DNA of 64,000 nt from a virus: positions 1 to 64,000 of IMG/VR virus record IMGVR_UViG_3300033150_002410; one strand, 5' to 3'. The notes under the pieces were generated by a model. It ran no database searches and was not told where the DNA came from. It saw nothing but the letters and a program-made list of their open reading frames with translations. Below are positions 31,127 through 39,948 of this stretch, one piece after another; within the stretch, counting starts at the first letter, position 1, and each line of letters opens with the position of its first letter. The translations under genes and the position numbers were made by a program.

Positions 31127-32012
31127 AATCAACTCCTTTCTTCAAATAATAAATTATTTCTTTTTTCATTTTTACATCCATGTTTGCTTCATTTTCCAGG
31201 GCTTGTTTAACATTATCCTCGAATGATAAATTGAATTTATTTTCACTTTTTAATATAACTATAAAAGAAGAAAACTTATCATTTTCTTTATCTCCTATAT
31301 GTTCATCTATAATATTTTCTGCTTTATTATATACTAAATGTCTTATTGTTTCCTTACTAGAAGAATCATATAAAACAACAGATGGTTTATAATCCTTGAA
31401 ATCACTAGATTGAACCGTAAGACAACCAGGAACTATTAATTTTCTTCCGTTCTTTTCATATATAAAACCTCTGTGATTATCTCCAGAAATAATGATCGAA
31501 TACGGATACCGCTTCAATATCTCTTCTGCAGAATGAGGATCCTTGGGAAGAAAACTATCCGAATAGATTAACCTGTGCATGATAAGCATATCCGAATCCT
31601 TCTTACCCACAACTTCTTCTCCACCGTAGGGTAAATATGCAAAATAATCTTTAGCCAATCTGATGTTCGTTCTTTTATCCTTAGCTAAGAGCTCCAAAGT
31701 ACCATAAGAGGAATACTTGGTAAGCTCCTTTTCATTATGACCCCATAGATCGTGTTGGCCTGGTATTATATAAAATATTATCTCTGAACACAACATTTTA
31801 TCCAGTAACATATTTAATACATAACTAGGCACTTTGTATGTATGAAAAATGTCTCCGGCTATTATAATATCAGCTCCATTTTTTTCAGCTATATTTATTA
31901 CATCAGAAACAACTCTTTCCATAAAAACAAGCCATTCATCCTGTTTTTCAGACCTGCAAATAGGAACAGACGCTCTTAAATGCCAATCAGCTGTAAATAT
32001 AAATTTCTGCAT
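31107..32012 (-). CDS. SbcD/Mre11-like nuclease
   Basis: 301 aa. Metallophosphoesterase motifs are all present in order: FTADWHLRA, IIAGDIFHTYK, IIPGQHDLWG, IMHRLI and IISGDNHRGF. The extra His and capping segment follow Mre11/SbcD (T4 gp47) nucleases rather than simple phosphatases. It acts with SbcC/Rad50 on DNA ends. It lies between the two Rad50 halves in the same operon. The C-terminal 80 residues are a charged helical tail that would contact the Rad50 coil. Confidence 0.88.
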   Translation of the reverse strand: MQKFIFTADWHLRASVPICRSEKQDEWLVFMERVVSDVINIAEKNGADIIIAGDIFHTYKVPSYVLNMLLDKMLCSEIIFYIIPGQHDLWGHNEKELTKYSSYGTLELLAKDKRTNIRLAKDYFAYLPYGGEEVVGKKDSDMLIMHRLIYSDSFLPKDPHSAEEILKRYPYSIIISGDNHRGFIYEKNGRKLIVPGCLTVQSSDFKDYKPSVVLYDSSSKETIRHLVYNKAENIIDEHIGDKENDKFSSFIVILKSENKFNLSFEDNVKQALENEANMDVKMKKEIIYYLKKGVDYDSRGI

Positions 32013-32023
32013 CGTTTAACTCC

Positions 32024-32287
32024 TTATTCTTCTCCCTCTTCCATTTTTCTCTGTATATCATCCAATATCTGTTGTATTCCCCCATCAGCCACGCCATCGG
32101 GAATATCTTTTCCTACATATTCATATATAAATACACGAATCCCGAATACACGCACTGTCAATAAAGTAACATCTATATCATTTACATAATAGGTTGTTTT
32201 CTGTATAGATACAGGAATAAGAATAGTAGGAAAATCAATCAAAGTTCTAAAAAACAATTTTCTTCTAATTCTATTATTCTGCAACAC
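32024..32287 (-). CDS. Hypothetical protein, 87 aa
   Basis: It overlaps the N-terminal Rad50 half by 14 bases and ends 11 bases before sbcD. It is beta-rich (FPTILIPVSIQKTTYYVNDI, VTLLTVRVFGIRVFIYEYV) with a helical acidic tail (ILDDIQRKMEEGEE). No motif is known. By position it may be an accessory of the SbcCD complex. Confidence 0.5.
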   Translation of the reverse strand: MLQNNRIRRKLFFRTLIDFPTILIPVSIQKTTYYVNDIDVTLLTVRVFGIRVFIYEYVGKDIPDGVADGGIQQILDDIQRKMEEGEE

Positions 32288-33362
32288 TTAAACCTCCAGT
32301 CATTTTATTGCCACATAATGGACATATTTCAGGCATTCTCTTTTTTAAAGAAATTAGATTTTCTTTGTTTCTTTTTATTGTTATTATGCACCCTTTCAAG
32401 AAACAAACATCACCTGATAATTCCTTTTGTATTTTTGTTTTTCTTTTACATTCCTCCCTTAAAAGACATAATTTATTATATTTATTCTCAATTGTTTCTA
32501 TATCTATTCTGCTTATTAACTGTTTATATCTTTTAAAATCATCTACATATTCTTTTAACAAGACCAATTTTTCTTTATTATTCTCTATACCTTCAATTAA
32601 CTTCTCTACTCTTTTTACAATGGATTCTGCTTTTTCTATTTTTAATGATACTGATTTCAAATTTTTATCATTTTCTTTATAGGCATAAATATCTTCTTCT
32701 ATATCAGAATAAATATTCAGGTTTTCATTTCTTCTTTTTTCAACCAAATCCAGCCTATCTGATAGTCTCCTGGCTCTTTCCACCCAAGAAAGATCCTCTA
32801 TTCTTTTTACTTTCTCTTCTATCTCTTCCTTTATATATTTAATTTCCTTTGATAACTGTCTCTTATCACTTTCGATCTCTGAAAATATAGTATCTATCAC
32901 ATCTAATCTTATGATCTTATTCAAATATTTTGATACTTCGGCAGAACTCTGTGATAATAAAAAAGGAGGAGTGTGTTGTTTATTAACATTTATATCAGAA
33001 ATATTCAATATTTCTAATATCTTCTCTGGAACATCATATCCGAAATTACTGAACTTTATTTCCTTACCATTGTCTACTAAAACATATTCATTAATATCTT
33101 TACCTTTCCTTCTGATGATTTCCTTGTTGTCATCTAAAATTAGATGGACAGAACATTCTTTTTGTATAGAATTATCGTCCCGGGCCCAGAAAGAGACAAA
33201 ATTCGTGCCCAAAGGTCTGTTTGTTAATACCCAATCTATAGCTCTGATAATAGCACTTTTACCAACATCCGTGGATCCTACAATAAGATTTATTCCGTTA
33301 GAAAAAGAAAGTTTTGTATACTTATGACTCTGAAAATTCTTGATTATTATTTCTTTTATCAT
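32274..33362 (-). CDS. Rad50/SbcC N-terminal half with zinc hook
   Basis: 362 aa. It starts with an AAA/ABC ATPase N-lobe (IKNFQSHKYTKLSFSNGINL), Walker A GSTDVGKSA and a Q-loop region (HTPPFLLSQSSAEVSKYL). About 170 residues of coiled coil follow. The protein ends with a CPLC zinc hook (EICPLCGNKMT). It stops just past the hook, where a full Rad50 would turn and run back. The signature and Walker B parts are in a separate gene 1.4 kb downstream. Two copies should pair through the hook. Confidence 0.88.
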   Translation of the reverse strand: MIKEIIIKNFQSHKYTKLSFSNGINLIVGSTDVGKSAIIRAIDWVLTNRPLGTNFVSFWARDDNSIQKECSVHLILDDNKEIIRRKGKDINEYVLVDNGKEIKFSNFGYDVPEKILEILNISDINVNKQHTPPFLLSQSSAEVSKYLNKIIRLDVIDTIFSEIESDKRQLSKEIKYIKEEIEEKVKRIEDLSWVERARRLSDRLDLVEKRRNENLNIYSDIEEDIYAYKENDKNLKSVSLKIEKAESIVKRVEKLIEGIENNKEKLVLLKEYVDDFKRYKQLISRIDIETIENKYNKLCLLREECKRKTKIQKELSGDVCFLKGCIITIKRNKENLISLKKRMPEICPLCGNKMTGGLSVAE

Positions 33363-33676
33363 TTTTGCATCTCCCGAACGATGTTTTTTTCATCTACTTC
33401 AAACACCCAGTCCTCCAGATTATTATTCTTTAACGGAGCATAGAAATACCAGATAAACACGTTCACTTTCATCTTCAAGAACCAAGCTCTAGTCTCTTCA
33501 TTACAACATATTTTTGTAATATCATAGACACAATCGTTTGGTAAAGAAGGACAAGCTTCCTTACAAATATCCAGAAGCAATTTTATAAACTCTCCCGTAT
33601 TATATATCATAACATTATATACATCTCCCCTTTCTTTGAACTTGTAATTATTAATATCTATTTTTATCCGCATCAT
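33359..33676 (-). CDS. Hypothetical protein, 105 aa
   Basis: ATG after GGGAG; its stop overlaps the Rad50 start as ATGA. It is a mixed alpha/beta protein with four cysteines (DICKEACPSLPNDC, KICC). No motif is recognised. Being coupled to the Rad50 half, it is probably part of the recombination unit. Confidence 0.5.
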   Translation of the reverse strand: MMRIKIDINNYKFKERGDVYNVMIYNTGEFIKLLLDICKEACPSLPNDCVYDITKICCNEETRAWFLKMKVNVFIWYFYAPLKNNNLEDWVFEVDEKNIVREMQK

Positions 33677-33686
33677 ATTCTCCCGT

Positions 33687-34637
33687 TTATTTCTCTCTTT
33701 TCAGGAAGAAACAAACAGCTAAACCAACAGGTGCTATTATATCTATGAACAAAGCCGGGAAAATAGATAACCAGAACTGAATAATATCTTTTGATGTTTT
33801 TAGAATGTTGGCTAACCAGAAATAAAAATCTTTTATCTCTTTCTTTTCCTCTTCTATAAACATCTCTGGTGATTCTATTATCCTTTTCTTCATTTCTTCC
33901 CTTACTTTTGTTAATTGTTCACTGAGATTATTCAAATCTCTATTTACCCTGGTCATCCTCCACTGAAGATCATTATAATAAGGCCTATTTTGTCTCTGTA
34001 TTTCTATATCTTTATATTCTTCCAGCAATGATAATGTTGAGTCTTTTACCTTGTTTTTTTCTTCTATTTGTTTTAAAAGTGTTTCTTCCTCCTTTTTTAG
34101 CACTTCAATTACCAGTAGATCAGATTTATAACTCTTCTCCTTTTCTATACTCTCTTTTTCCAATATCATTCTTTTATTGTATTGTCCTGCTATTGTACTT
34201 CCCATTGAAAAAACAGCAACAATAATCCATAGTATTATAAATATTGAAATTAAGGTTATTCGATTATCTTCCCAGAACAAAATAATTAATTGAAATGATA
34301 AAACAGAAAACATTATCATGAGTAAGGAAAGAAAAACAGATAAAAACCTCGGAAGAAATTCAAATAACCATACACTTGTATAATAGCAGGACATAATGGA
34401 GGCTCCTATTCCTATAATGCCCATCATCATCTTTATTATTATTATAGAAATAGTAGAAATGTCAAAATTGTACAATTTCTTTTTTTTCTTTTTTATCTCT
34501 TTTTCAAGAGATTTCATTATTATCTTAGTTTCATTCACCGGTAAAGATAAAGCCTCAGCTACAAGTTCTATAGGTGGTGTTTCATTGTAATATTTTTTCA
34601 GATCCATTATAACATTTTTTACTTCCTGTTTAGTCAA
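33687..34637 (-). CDS. Membrane protein with coiled coil, 316 aa
   Basis: A TTG start at 34637 is chosen because GGAGG lies five bases before it; the frame is open for 13 codons further inside the methyltransferase gene. A helical N-terminus (TKQEVKNVIMDLKKYYNETP) is followed by three or four membrane spans (ISIIIIKMMMGIIGIGASIM, FLSVFLSLLMIMFSVLSFQL, ISIFIILWIIVAVFSM), then a coiled coil of about 120 residues and a C-terminal span (FWLSIFPALFIDIIAPVGLA). A membrane protein of this kind in a replication block is unusual. It might anchor the replisome or exclude other phages; nothing shows which. Confidence 0.6.
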   Translation of the reverse strand: MTKQEVKNVIMDLKKYYNETPPIELVAEALSLPVNETKIIMKSLEKEIKKKKKKLYNFDISTISIIIIKMMMGIIGIGASIMSCYYTSVWLFEFLPRFLSVFLSLLMIMFSVLSFQLIILFWEDNRITLISIFIILWIIVAVFSMGSTIAGQYNKRMILEKESIEKEKSYKSDLLVIEVLKKEEETLLKQIEEKNKVKDSTLSLLEEYKDIEIQRQNRPYYNDLQWRMTRVNRDLNNLSEQLTKVREEMKKRIIESPEMFIEEEKKEIKDFYFWLANILKTSKDIIQFWLSIFPALFIDIIAPVGLAVCFFLKREK

Positions 34638-35785
34638 AAAAACCTCCAATAACTCTATTAACTCTTTTTTCAGCAATTCTTACATATTCTTCACTAATAT
34701 CAATACCTATATAATGTCTATTTAACATCTTTGCAGCAACGATAGTTGTTCCAGAACCAACAAAAGGATCCAAAACAACTCCTCCTGCAGGACTTCCTGC
34801 TAGAATACAAGGAGTTACAAGTTCTGGACAGAAAGCTGCAAAATGATCATGCTTAATAGCCCTCGGCCTTACAAACCATACAGACCTCCTGTTACTCTTA
34901 TCTCTGAAATTATACATATAAGAAGTAATACCATAATTGAATATTTGCCCCTTGCTATTCCTACCAAAAGTAGGATATTTACTTCTTTCTTTAGAGGAAT
35001 CTGCTGATTTCTCGGTTACAGAATCCATATCAAAATAATAATTCTCAGACTTACTTAGCAAAAAGATGTATTCATGAGATTTGGTAAATCTGTCTTTGAC
35101 CGATTCAGGCTTCACATTTCTCCATCGGATATCACCACTACATCCTTTTACCCAGATTATATCCTGCCGGAGGAACCAGCCATCTCTTCTTAAAGAAAAC
35201 GCAAGTTCCCAAGGAATACCTATTATATCCTTTCTCTTAAGACCTGCTTCCCTGTTTACTTTTATCGGTAAGGATTTTCTGCCCTTCTTTTCTTTCTTTC
35301 CGAACTGCTCATGCTTTTTAAAATGATCTTTCATTGGATTACCGGCTCCCCCACTTGCCGGCATAAGAATCACCAATATTTAACCATAAAGTACCGGCGG
35401 GTTTTAGAACTCTTTTTACTTCCCTGAAAATATCAACAAGATGTTTAATGTACAAATAAGGTGAGGGCTCTTTTCCCAAATCTCCCAACCATGCATAACA
35501 TTTACTACAAAAATAAGATACAATTTTATCCCCTCGTATATCCATTTTACTAGCTTGCTTATCTGCTCCCGTATTAGCATTATATCCTTTTCCTCCTCTT
35601 GGGGGATCCTCATTCAAAGACCAATCGTGTACACAATTTTCATCACCACCCCACACGATTGGTTTCGTTAGATAACTTCTGAGCATATAATAAGGAGGAG
35701 AAGTTATACAAACATCTATAGAATTTTCCTCTAATTTCTTCAAAATGTCCAAAGCATTTCCCAGATATATTTTATCTAATTCCAT
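34630..35785 (-). pseudogene. Beta-class DNA methyltransferase with frameshift
   Basis: Two frames together make one enzyme. The first (35785 to 35339) has IYLGNALDILKKLEENSIDV and the catalytic TSPPYYML, ending in GTLWLNIGDSYAG. The second (to 34630) continues AGNPMKDHFKKHEQFGKKEK with VLDPFVGSGTT (AdoMet motif) and YIGIDISEEYV. The catalytic-before-AdoMet order marks a beta-class N4-cytosine or N6-adenine methyltransferase. The frames part near a run of five G (C on the plus strand, 35347-35351); removal of one G joins them. This may be a sequencing error, a slippage-based switch or true decay. Confidence 0.8.
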
Positions 35786-36246
35786 TTATATATCCTTTCA
35801 AAAACAGACCAGTACATAATGACAACCGGTTCCTTTATCGATTTTCTTTTATAAACAATCAACCAATCGGTGTCCTTCTTTTTATTTCTCTCTGCCTGCT
35901 CAATCGTCGGGAGAAAATCCAGTTTTTCGGATGATTTACATTCTATACTAAATGGAAATCTTTTCAAGGCTTCTCCTCTTAAAACAATATCAACTCCTTT
36001 CTGCCCCATTTCTCTTGAATGAATCAAGCAATTATCATCCTGTTGATCATATTTAATATTTAACAGAAAAGCCAGTCTGGTACAAATCCATTTTTGTAGA
36101 TTTCTTCCTTTGGACTTGGCCGAACTGATCTTTATCCTTTTCTCTGAATTAATCAATTTCTTGATTATCTTACTGGATATATTAGTTGAAGATAAAATAT
36201 CTCTCAATTCTCTCACTTCTTTTATAGAAAAATTAATCCATCCCAT
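35776..36246 (-). CDS. PD-(D/E)XK nuclease-like protein
   Basis: 156 aa from ATG 36246 after AGGAGG (the frame is open eight codons further). The core GVDIVLRGEALKRFPFSIEC followed by KSSEKLD gives D...ExK, the metal site of PD-(D/E)XK nucleases, with a following helix (TIEQAERNKKKDTDWLIVY). An N-terminal helical region precedes it. Many phages place such a nuclease near recA as a Holliday-junction or flap endonuclease. That role fits the neighbours but is not proven. Confidence 0.65.
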   Translation of the reverse strand: MGWINFSIKEVRELRDILSSTNISSKIIKKLINSEKRIKISSAKSKGRNLQKWICTRLAFLLNIKYDQQDDNCLIHSREMGQKGVDIVLRGEALKRFPFSIECKSSEKLDFLPTIEQAERNKKKDTDWLIVYKRKSIKEPVVIMYWSVFERIYKWN

Positions 36247-37270
36247 ATTTTCGTTTCCTCCTGACAACAATACTTTCCTCTATTTTCTCCCATTTCTCCA
36301 TAACTTTCTTTGTCAGCTCTTTTACCCTTTCCTCACAAGCTTCTATGTACTCTATAAGACTGTTCCTGTCAAATTGTTTACCTTCATATTCTATGTTGTT
36401 ACTAGCTTTAAGTAAATCTCCTCTTTTCCCTCTCAAATCATAAAGGAAATCAATATTACTTCCTATATTATCAATACCATAGTCAAAAAGCAAAGAAAGA
36501 ACACATTCCCTGTACGGTTTAGGAGCTTTCAGCTTTGTTGTTTTTGCTTTTATTACCGTTCCTATAGCATTTCCTCTCACATCGATAGTGGAAAGTTTAG
36601 CCAACCACAAAACTGCATAAGCATAAAAATCTAAAGCTTTCCCTCCAGCTCTGGTATATTTCTCAAATGATAAAACATCTATATTATATCTTATCTGAGA
36701 AATTATAATTAATAAAACATTTTTATCCTCAAAATCATCAGCTAATGTCCTGAAAAACTCCTGAGACAGAAATTTAGCTGTCTCCATTTTATAACTGCCT
36801 TTCTCAAGCTTTTTTCCTTGCTTATAAGCCCTGTATCTTTTATCAGCTAACTCTTCTATCTCTTCGGAGGAAAGACCATCCAGAGAATCTACTACATATA
36901 TACCGATTTCATTCTTCTTGAGAGAATCAAGGAAAGCTCTTATATTACAAAACAAATCTTGTATAGTATTGCTCTTATATCTCTTGCTTTCATCTATTGG
37001 AATAATTTCTATGCCATACAATCTTTTAGTGTCAAATGAAAAACCACTCTCACAATCATCATATACCCATTTCAGTTTTTCTTTGTGTTTGTAATAACTA
37101 GAAGCTATTATTTCACATGCAATCCATGTCTTGGCTGTGGCTTTATCTCCTACAATGTTTATTATCTTCCCAGAGGGAAAACCTGAACCTTTCCCACCAC
37201 CAACTACTAAATCCAATAAATCACTTCCAGTACTAAACCATTCTTTCTTCTTCATTCTATTCCCCATCAT
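36233..37270 (-). CDS. RecA/UvsX-like recombinase
   Basis: 345 aa. It has the RecA core: GSDLLDLVVGGGKGSGFPSG, a variant Walker A (VGDKATAKTW, with Lys-Thr retained), Walker B-like GIYVVDSLDGL, and IIISQIRYNI followed by the DNA-binding loop region KYTRAGGKALDFYAYAVLWL. It forms filaments on single-stranded DNA for strand exchange. The C-terminus is helical and charged. It lies directly downstream of the SSB gene. The unusual AKT in place of GKT is a feature of some phage RecA-like proteins. Confidence 0.85.
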   Translation of the reverse strand: MMGNRMKKKEWFSTGSDLLDLVVGGGKGSGFPSGKIINIVGDKATAKTWIACEIIASSYYKHKEKLKWVYDDCESGFSFDTKRLYGIEIIPIDESKRYKSNTIQDLFCNIRAFLDSLKKNEIGIYVVDSLDGLSSEEIEELADKRYRAYKQGKKLEKGSYKMETAKFLSQEFFRTLADDFEDKNVLLIIISQIRYNIDVLSFEKYTRAGGKALDFYAYAVLWLAKLSTIDVRGNAIGTVIKAKTTKLKAPKPYRECVLSLLFDYGIDNIGSNIDFLYDLRGKRGDLLKASNNIEYEGKQFDRNSLIEYIEACEERVKELTKKVMEKWEKIEESIVVRRKRKYGMD

Positions 37271-37285
37271 TTATTTATGCCCCCA

Positions 37286-38338
37286 TTAGAAAGGGGGCAC
37301 ATAATCTCTTCCAAAAGCTCTACATTGTTTCCAGACTTTGCAATCATCACATACATCATACTCATCACAATCTCGTCCAAATACAAGACCATAAGGACAT
37401 TCTTCCACATTTGTTTCTTTACTCTTTCTTGTTTTTCTCTGCGGAACAGGCTTTCTGTCACTTACTTCTTCTTCTCTCTTCTCTTCTACTTTGTCATCAA
37501 CTTTATCTTCCTCTATATCTCTTCTTACTCTTCTTCTTGTAAAAATTCTTCCTTCTTCTTCATTCTCTTCTTTCATCTCTTTTTCTTCATTTTCAATAGG
37601 GAGATCATTACCGGTAAGGATACCCATAAGCTCATTGTAGTCCCTGAGTATAATGTACTTATCAAAAGATATGGCCTTTCTCATCAGCTCTTCAGTAATC
37701 TGAAAGTTTTCTCTCTTATTGAATACAAAATCTTTGTATCTTAGTGCTTCCCTTCCTTCATAGGAAACTACAGAAGTTCTAAATTCAATTGTGTATCCTT
37801 TTTCGGGATCTGCAAAATCGAGATAAGGACCTATTCCTCTCCTGTTCCCCTCATATTTAGCCTTTTCTATCAATTCTTTTTCAAAAAGAAAATGGCTTAC
37901 TTCAAACACTAGAATTTCTACCTTTTCTTTCATCGCATCAACGACATTATAAACAACCCTTCTTTTTGCTTTCATTTGAAGATATTCTTTATCTTCTCTT
38001 CCGAACTGTTTTACCCTTTCAGTTGCATATTCACACAAAGGACACGGTTTCGAGTAATTTTTGGCTAAACATACACAATCAATCCCTACAGCTCCAACAT
38101 TCCTGTGCACCCAGATATCCAGCGTGTAATCATAAGAACCAATTTTGGCCTTGTTCTTCGCTACCAAAGGATGTTTCTCAGATAAAATTTCATACGGAAC
38201 AATATCTATAGCTCCATATTCTTCCTTTGGCGGTTTGTAAATTTTTAAATTCCCAATCTGAGACAAATCCAAGTAAGTTATGTAATCCCTACTTTGATGA
38301 TCTCCATACCTTTCATTTAATAATCCCATCTTTTTCAC
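37286..38338 (-). CDS. Single-stranded DNA-binding protein (gp32-like) with acidic linker
   Basis: 350 aa. The N-terminal 230 residues are an OB-fold domain with an inserted zinc site (CVCLAKNYSKPCPLC) and aromatic segments, like T4 gp32. A flexible, highly charged linker of about 60 residues follows (acidic, then Arg/Lys-rich). A short C-terminal Cys module (CPYGLVFGRDCDEYDVCDDC) ends the protein. SSBs of this type coat single strands and gather the replisome. Adjacent recA and clamp loader agree. The extra C-terminal Cys module is not usual for gp32. Confidence 0.75.
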   Translation of the reverse strand: MKKMGLLNERYGDHQSRDYITYLDLSQIGNLKIYKPPKEEYGAIDIVPYEILSEKHPLVAKNKAKIGSYDYTLDIWVHRNVGAVGIDCVCLAKNYSKPCPLCEYATERVKQFGREDKEYLQMKAKRRVVYNVVDAMKEKVEILVFEVSHFLFEKELIEKAKYEGNRRGIGPYLDFADPEKGYTIEFRTSVVSYEGREALRYKDFVFNKRENFQITEELMRKAISFDKYIILRDYNELMGILTGNDLPIENEEKEMKEENEEEGRIFTRRRVRRDIEEDKVDDKVEEKREEEVSDRKPVPQRKTRKSKETNVEECPYGLVFGRDCDEYDVCDDCKVWKQCRAFGRDYVPPF

Positions 38339-38808
38339 TCCTTGTTGTTAAGATTTTTTCTTATTTCTTCACTTACTGACATATTATTTATACCGTTTTC
38401 ATTGTAATAACCTCCTATCCATAATTTTACTAAATTCTGTACTTCATATTTTCTGCTTTCTAGTACAGACATGAATGCTTCCAGCATATAATATTTTTCT
38501 CTTACATCCAATAATTCTTTTTTCTTTTTAACTACAGCTCTATCAGTTTCTACCAAAGAAGAAATTACAGATTCCGTAACTTTCAGGTCTTTCAGGTCTC
38601 TTGGGGGAAATCTTCTAAAAAACAGATCCTTTTCTGCCATCAGTTTCTTAAGCTCATTCTCTTTCTTATCTCTTTCCGCTTTTGTTTGAGCATATATTTC
38701 TGCAACATAATCATGAAAACTGACATTTTTAACACATTCTTCTTCTAACTTGAATCTATTGATCTTTAAATCTTCCCTGTTAATATCAATAATATCATTC
38801 ATTTCCAT
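38335..38808 (-). CDS. Hypothetical replication-associated protein, 157 aa
   Basis: ATG after AGGAGAG; its stop overlaps the SSB start as ATGA. It is almost wholly helical, with KAERDKKENELKKLMAEKDL and RDLKDLKVTESVISSLVETD. A protein of this helical kind with an RDLKDLKVTES-like centre is often found beside phage ssDNA-binding genes; I recall no function. It is probably cytoplasmic and co-translated with the SSB. Confidence 0.5.
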   Translation of the reverse strand: MEMNDIIDINREDLKINRFKLEEECVKNVSFHDYVAEIYAQTKAERDKKENELKKLMAEKDLFFRRFPPRDLKDLKVTESVISSLVETDRAVVKKKKELLDVREKYYMLEAFMSVLESRKYEVQNLVKLWIGGYYNENGINNMSVSEEIRKNLNNKE

Positions 38809-38822
38809 AATCCACTCTCCTG

Positions 38823-39758
38823 TTATTTATATTTATTTATATTACAGGCTTTCATGCAATAATACACTAAGCCAGGAAATCCTGAATAAAACAATGGTTC
38901 TTTAAATATTTCAATTTTTTTAAATGTGTTAAAATCTTTTTTACCCATAACGGTTTTTGCCAGATAACCTAAAATAGCCCTTCTTATTTTTTCCACATCT
39001 TCTTTCTTATTTTCTAAAATCCTTAAATCATGCGATACTTTGCTCCAATCAGTTCCATTATAAATATCTCTACATAAGTTAATAACTTCAATAGAATCTT
39101 CAGTTGAAACAATATCTTTTATATACTGTATTTGATCTTTCTTATCCTTTATCCCGGAAACTGTTTCCAGAATAACAAGAGCTGTTCTAGGCACACCTTC
39201 ACTTTTGCTGGTAATTAAATCAAGAACCTCTCCAGATACATTATAATTTTCCTGTTTTTTTATCTTTCTGAGCATCATATATAATTCTTCATGATTCAAG
39301 GGATAAAAAGTGAAATGAGCACATCTGGTATGTATACCTTTTATAAGCTTGTTCGGTTCAGTAGTGCATAGTATAAAATATACATAAGATGGTGTTTCTT
39401 CTAATGTTTTAAGAAGAGCTTGCTGAGCATCGTTGGTTAAACCATGTGCTTCATCTATTATAAAAAGAATGTTTCTACCATCCATCGGTTTATATTCAAC
39501 TTGTTCGACTATTTCTCTTATAGTATCAATTCCTCTTGTATTGGAAGTATTATATTCCCTGAGAGAAAAACCATCAGCACCGATTCTCTTTGCAATAATC
39601 CTGGCCATTGTTGTCTTTCCACAACCATAAGGGCCTGAAAAAATATAAGAATGCGGTCTTTCCTCTTTATCGAATAGTGATTTCAAAGTAGTAACACATT
39701 CTTTGTTCCCAACAAACTCATCGAAGTCTTCAGGTCTTACTCTCTGATATAAACTCAT
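38823..39758 (-). CDS. Clamp-loader ATPase (DnaX/RFC-like)
   Basis: 311 aa from ATG 39758 after GAGGGGTG (the frame is open 17 codons further). AAA+ motifs: YQRVRPEDFDEFVGNKECVT, Walker A GPYGCGKTTMARIIA, Walker B ILFIIDEAHGL, sensor 1 FILCTTEPNKL and the arginine-finger region KGIHTRCAHFTF (SRC-like). It opens and loads the sliding clamp. No second subunit is apparent nearby, so it may be a homomeric pentamer or work with host subunits. Confidence 0.85.
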   Translation of the reverse strand: MSLYQRVRPEDFDEFVGNKECVTTLKSLFDKEERPHSYIFSGPYGCGKTTMARIIAKRIGADGFSLREYNTSNTRGIDTIREIVEQVEYKPMDGRNILFIIDEAHGLTNDAQQALLKTLEETPSYVYFILCTTEPNKLIKGIHTRCAHFTFYPLNHEELYMMLRKIKKQENYNVSGEVLDLITSKSEGVPRTALVILETVSGIKDKKDQIQYIKDIVSTEDSIEVINLCRDIYNGTDWSKVSHDLRILENKKEDVEKIRRAILGYLAKTVMGKKDFNTFKKIEIFKEPLFYSGFPGLVYYCMKACNINKYK

Positions 39759-39759
39759 C

Positions 39760-39948
39760 TTACACCCCTCTGTTCTTCTTATTACACTCATTACAAACAT
39801 AATAAGCATCTTTATCTATTTCATCATTTTTTATTTCTTCAATTGTGAAACCAAACTGTTCCATTTTGTAATCTAGTTCTTCAATATTATCAGCATCTAT
39901 TTCAATCACTTTGCCACAAAATACACAAGAAATTGCGTAATACATCAT
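39760..39948 (-). CDS. Small zinc-ribbon-like protein, 62 aa
   Basis: It has CVFCGKVIEI near residue 8 and YVCNECNKKN near residue 52, a two-knuckle zinc ribbon enclosing an acidic helix. The start overlaps the polymerase stop (ATGA). Its position between polymerase and clamp loader suggests a small replisome accessory, but no function is known. Confidence 0.55.
   Translation of the reverse strand: MMYYAISCVFCGKVIEIDADNIEELDYKMEQFGFTIEEIKNDEIDKDAYYVCNECNKKNRGV

Noticed and set aside
32318-33327. Rightward open frames opposite the Rad50 N-half
   Set aside because: They are hydrophobic, Phe/Leu-rich antisense shadows of a coiled-coil gene and lack ribosome binding sites.
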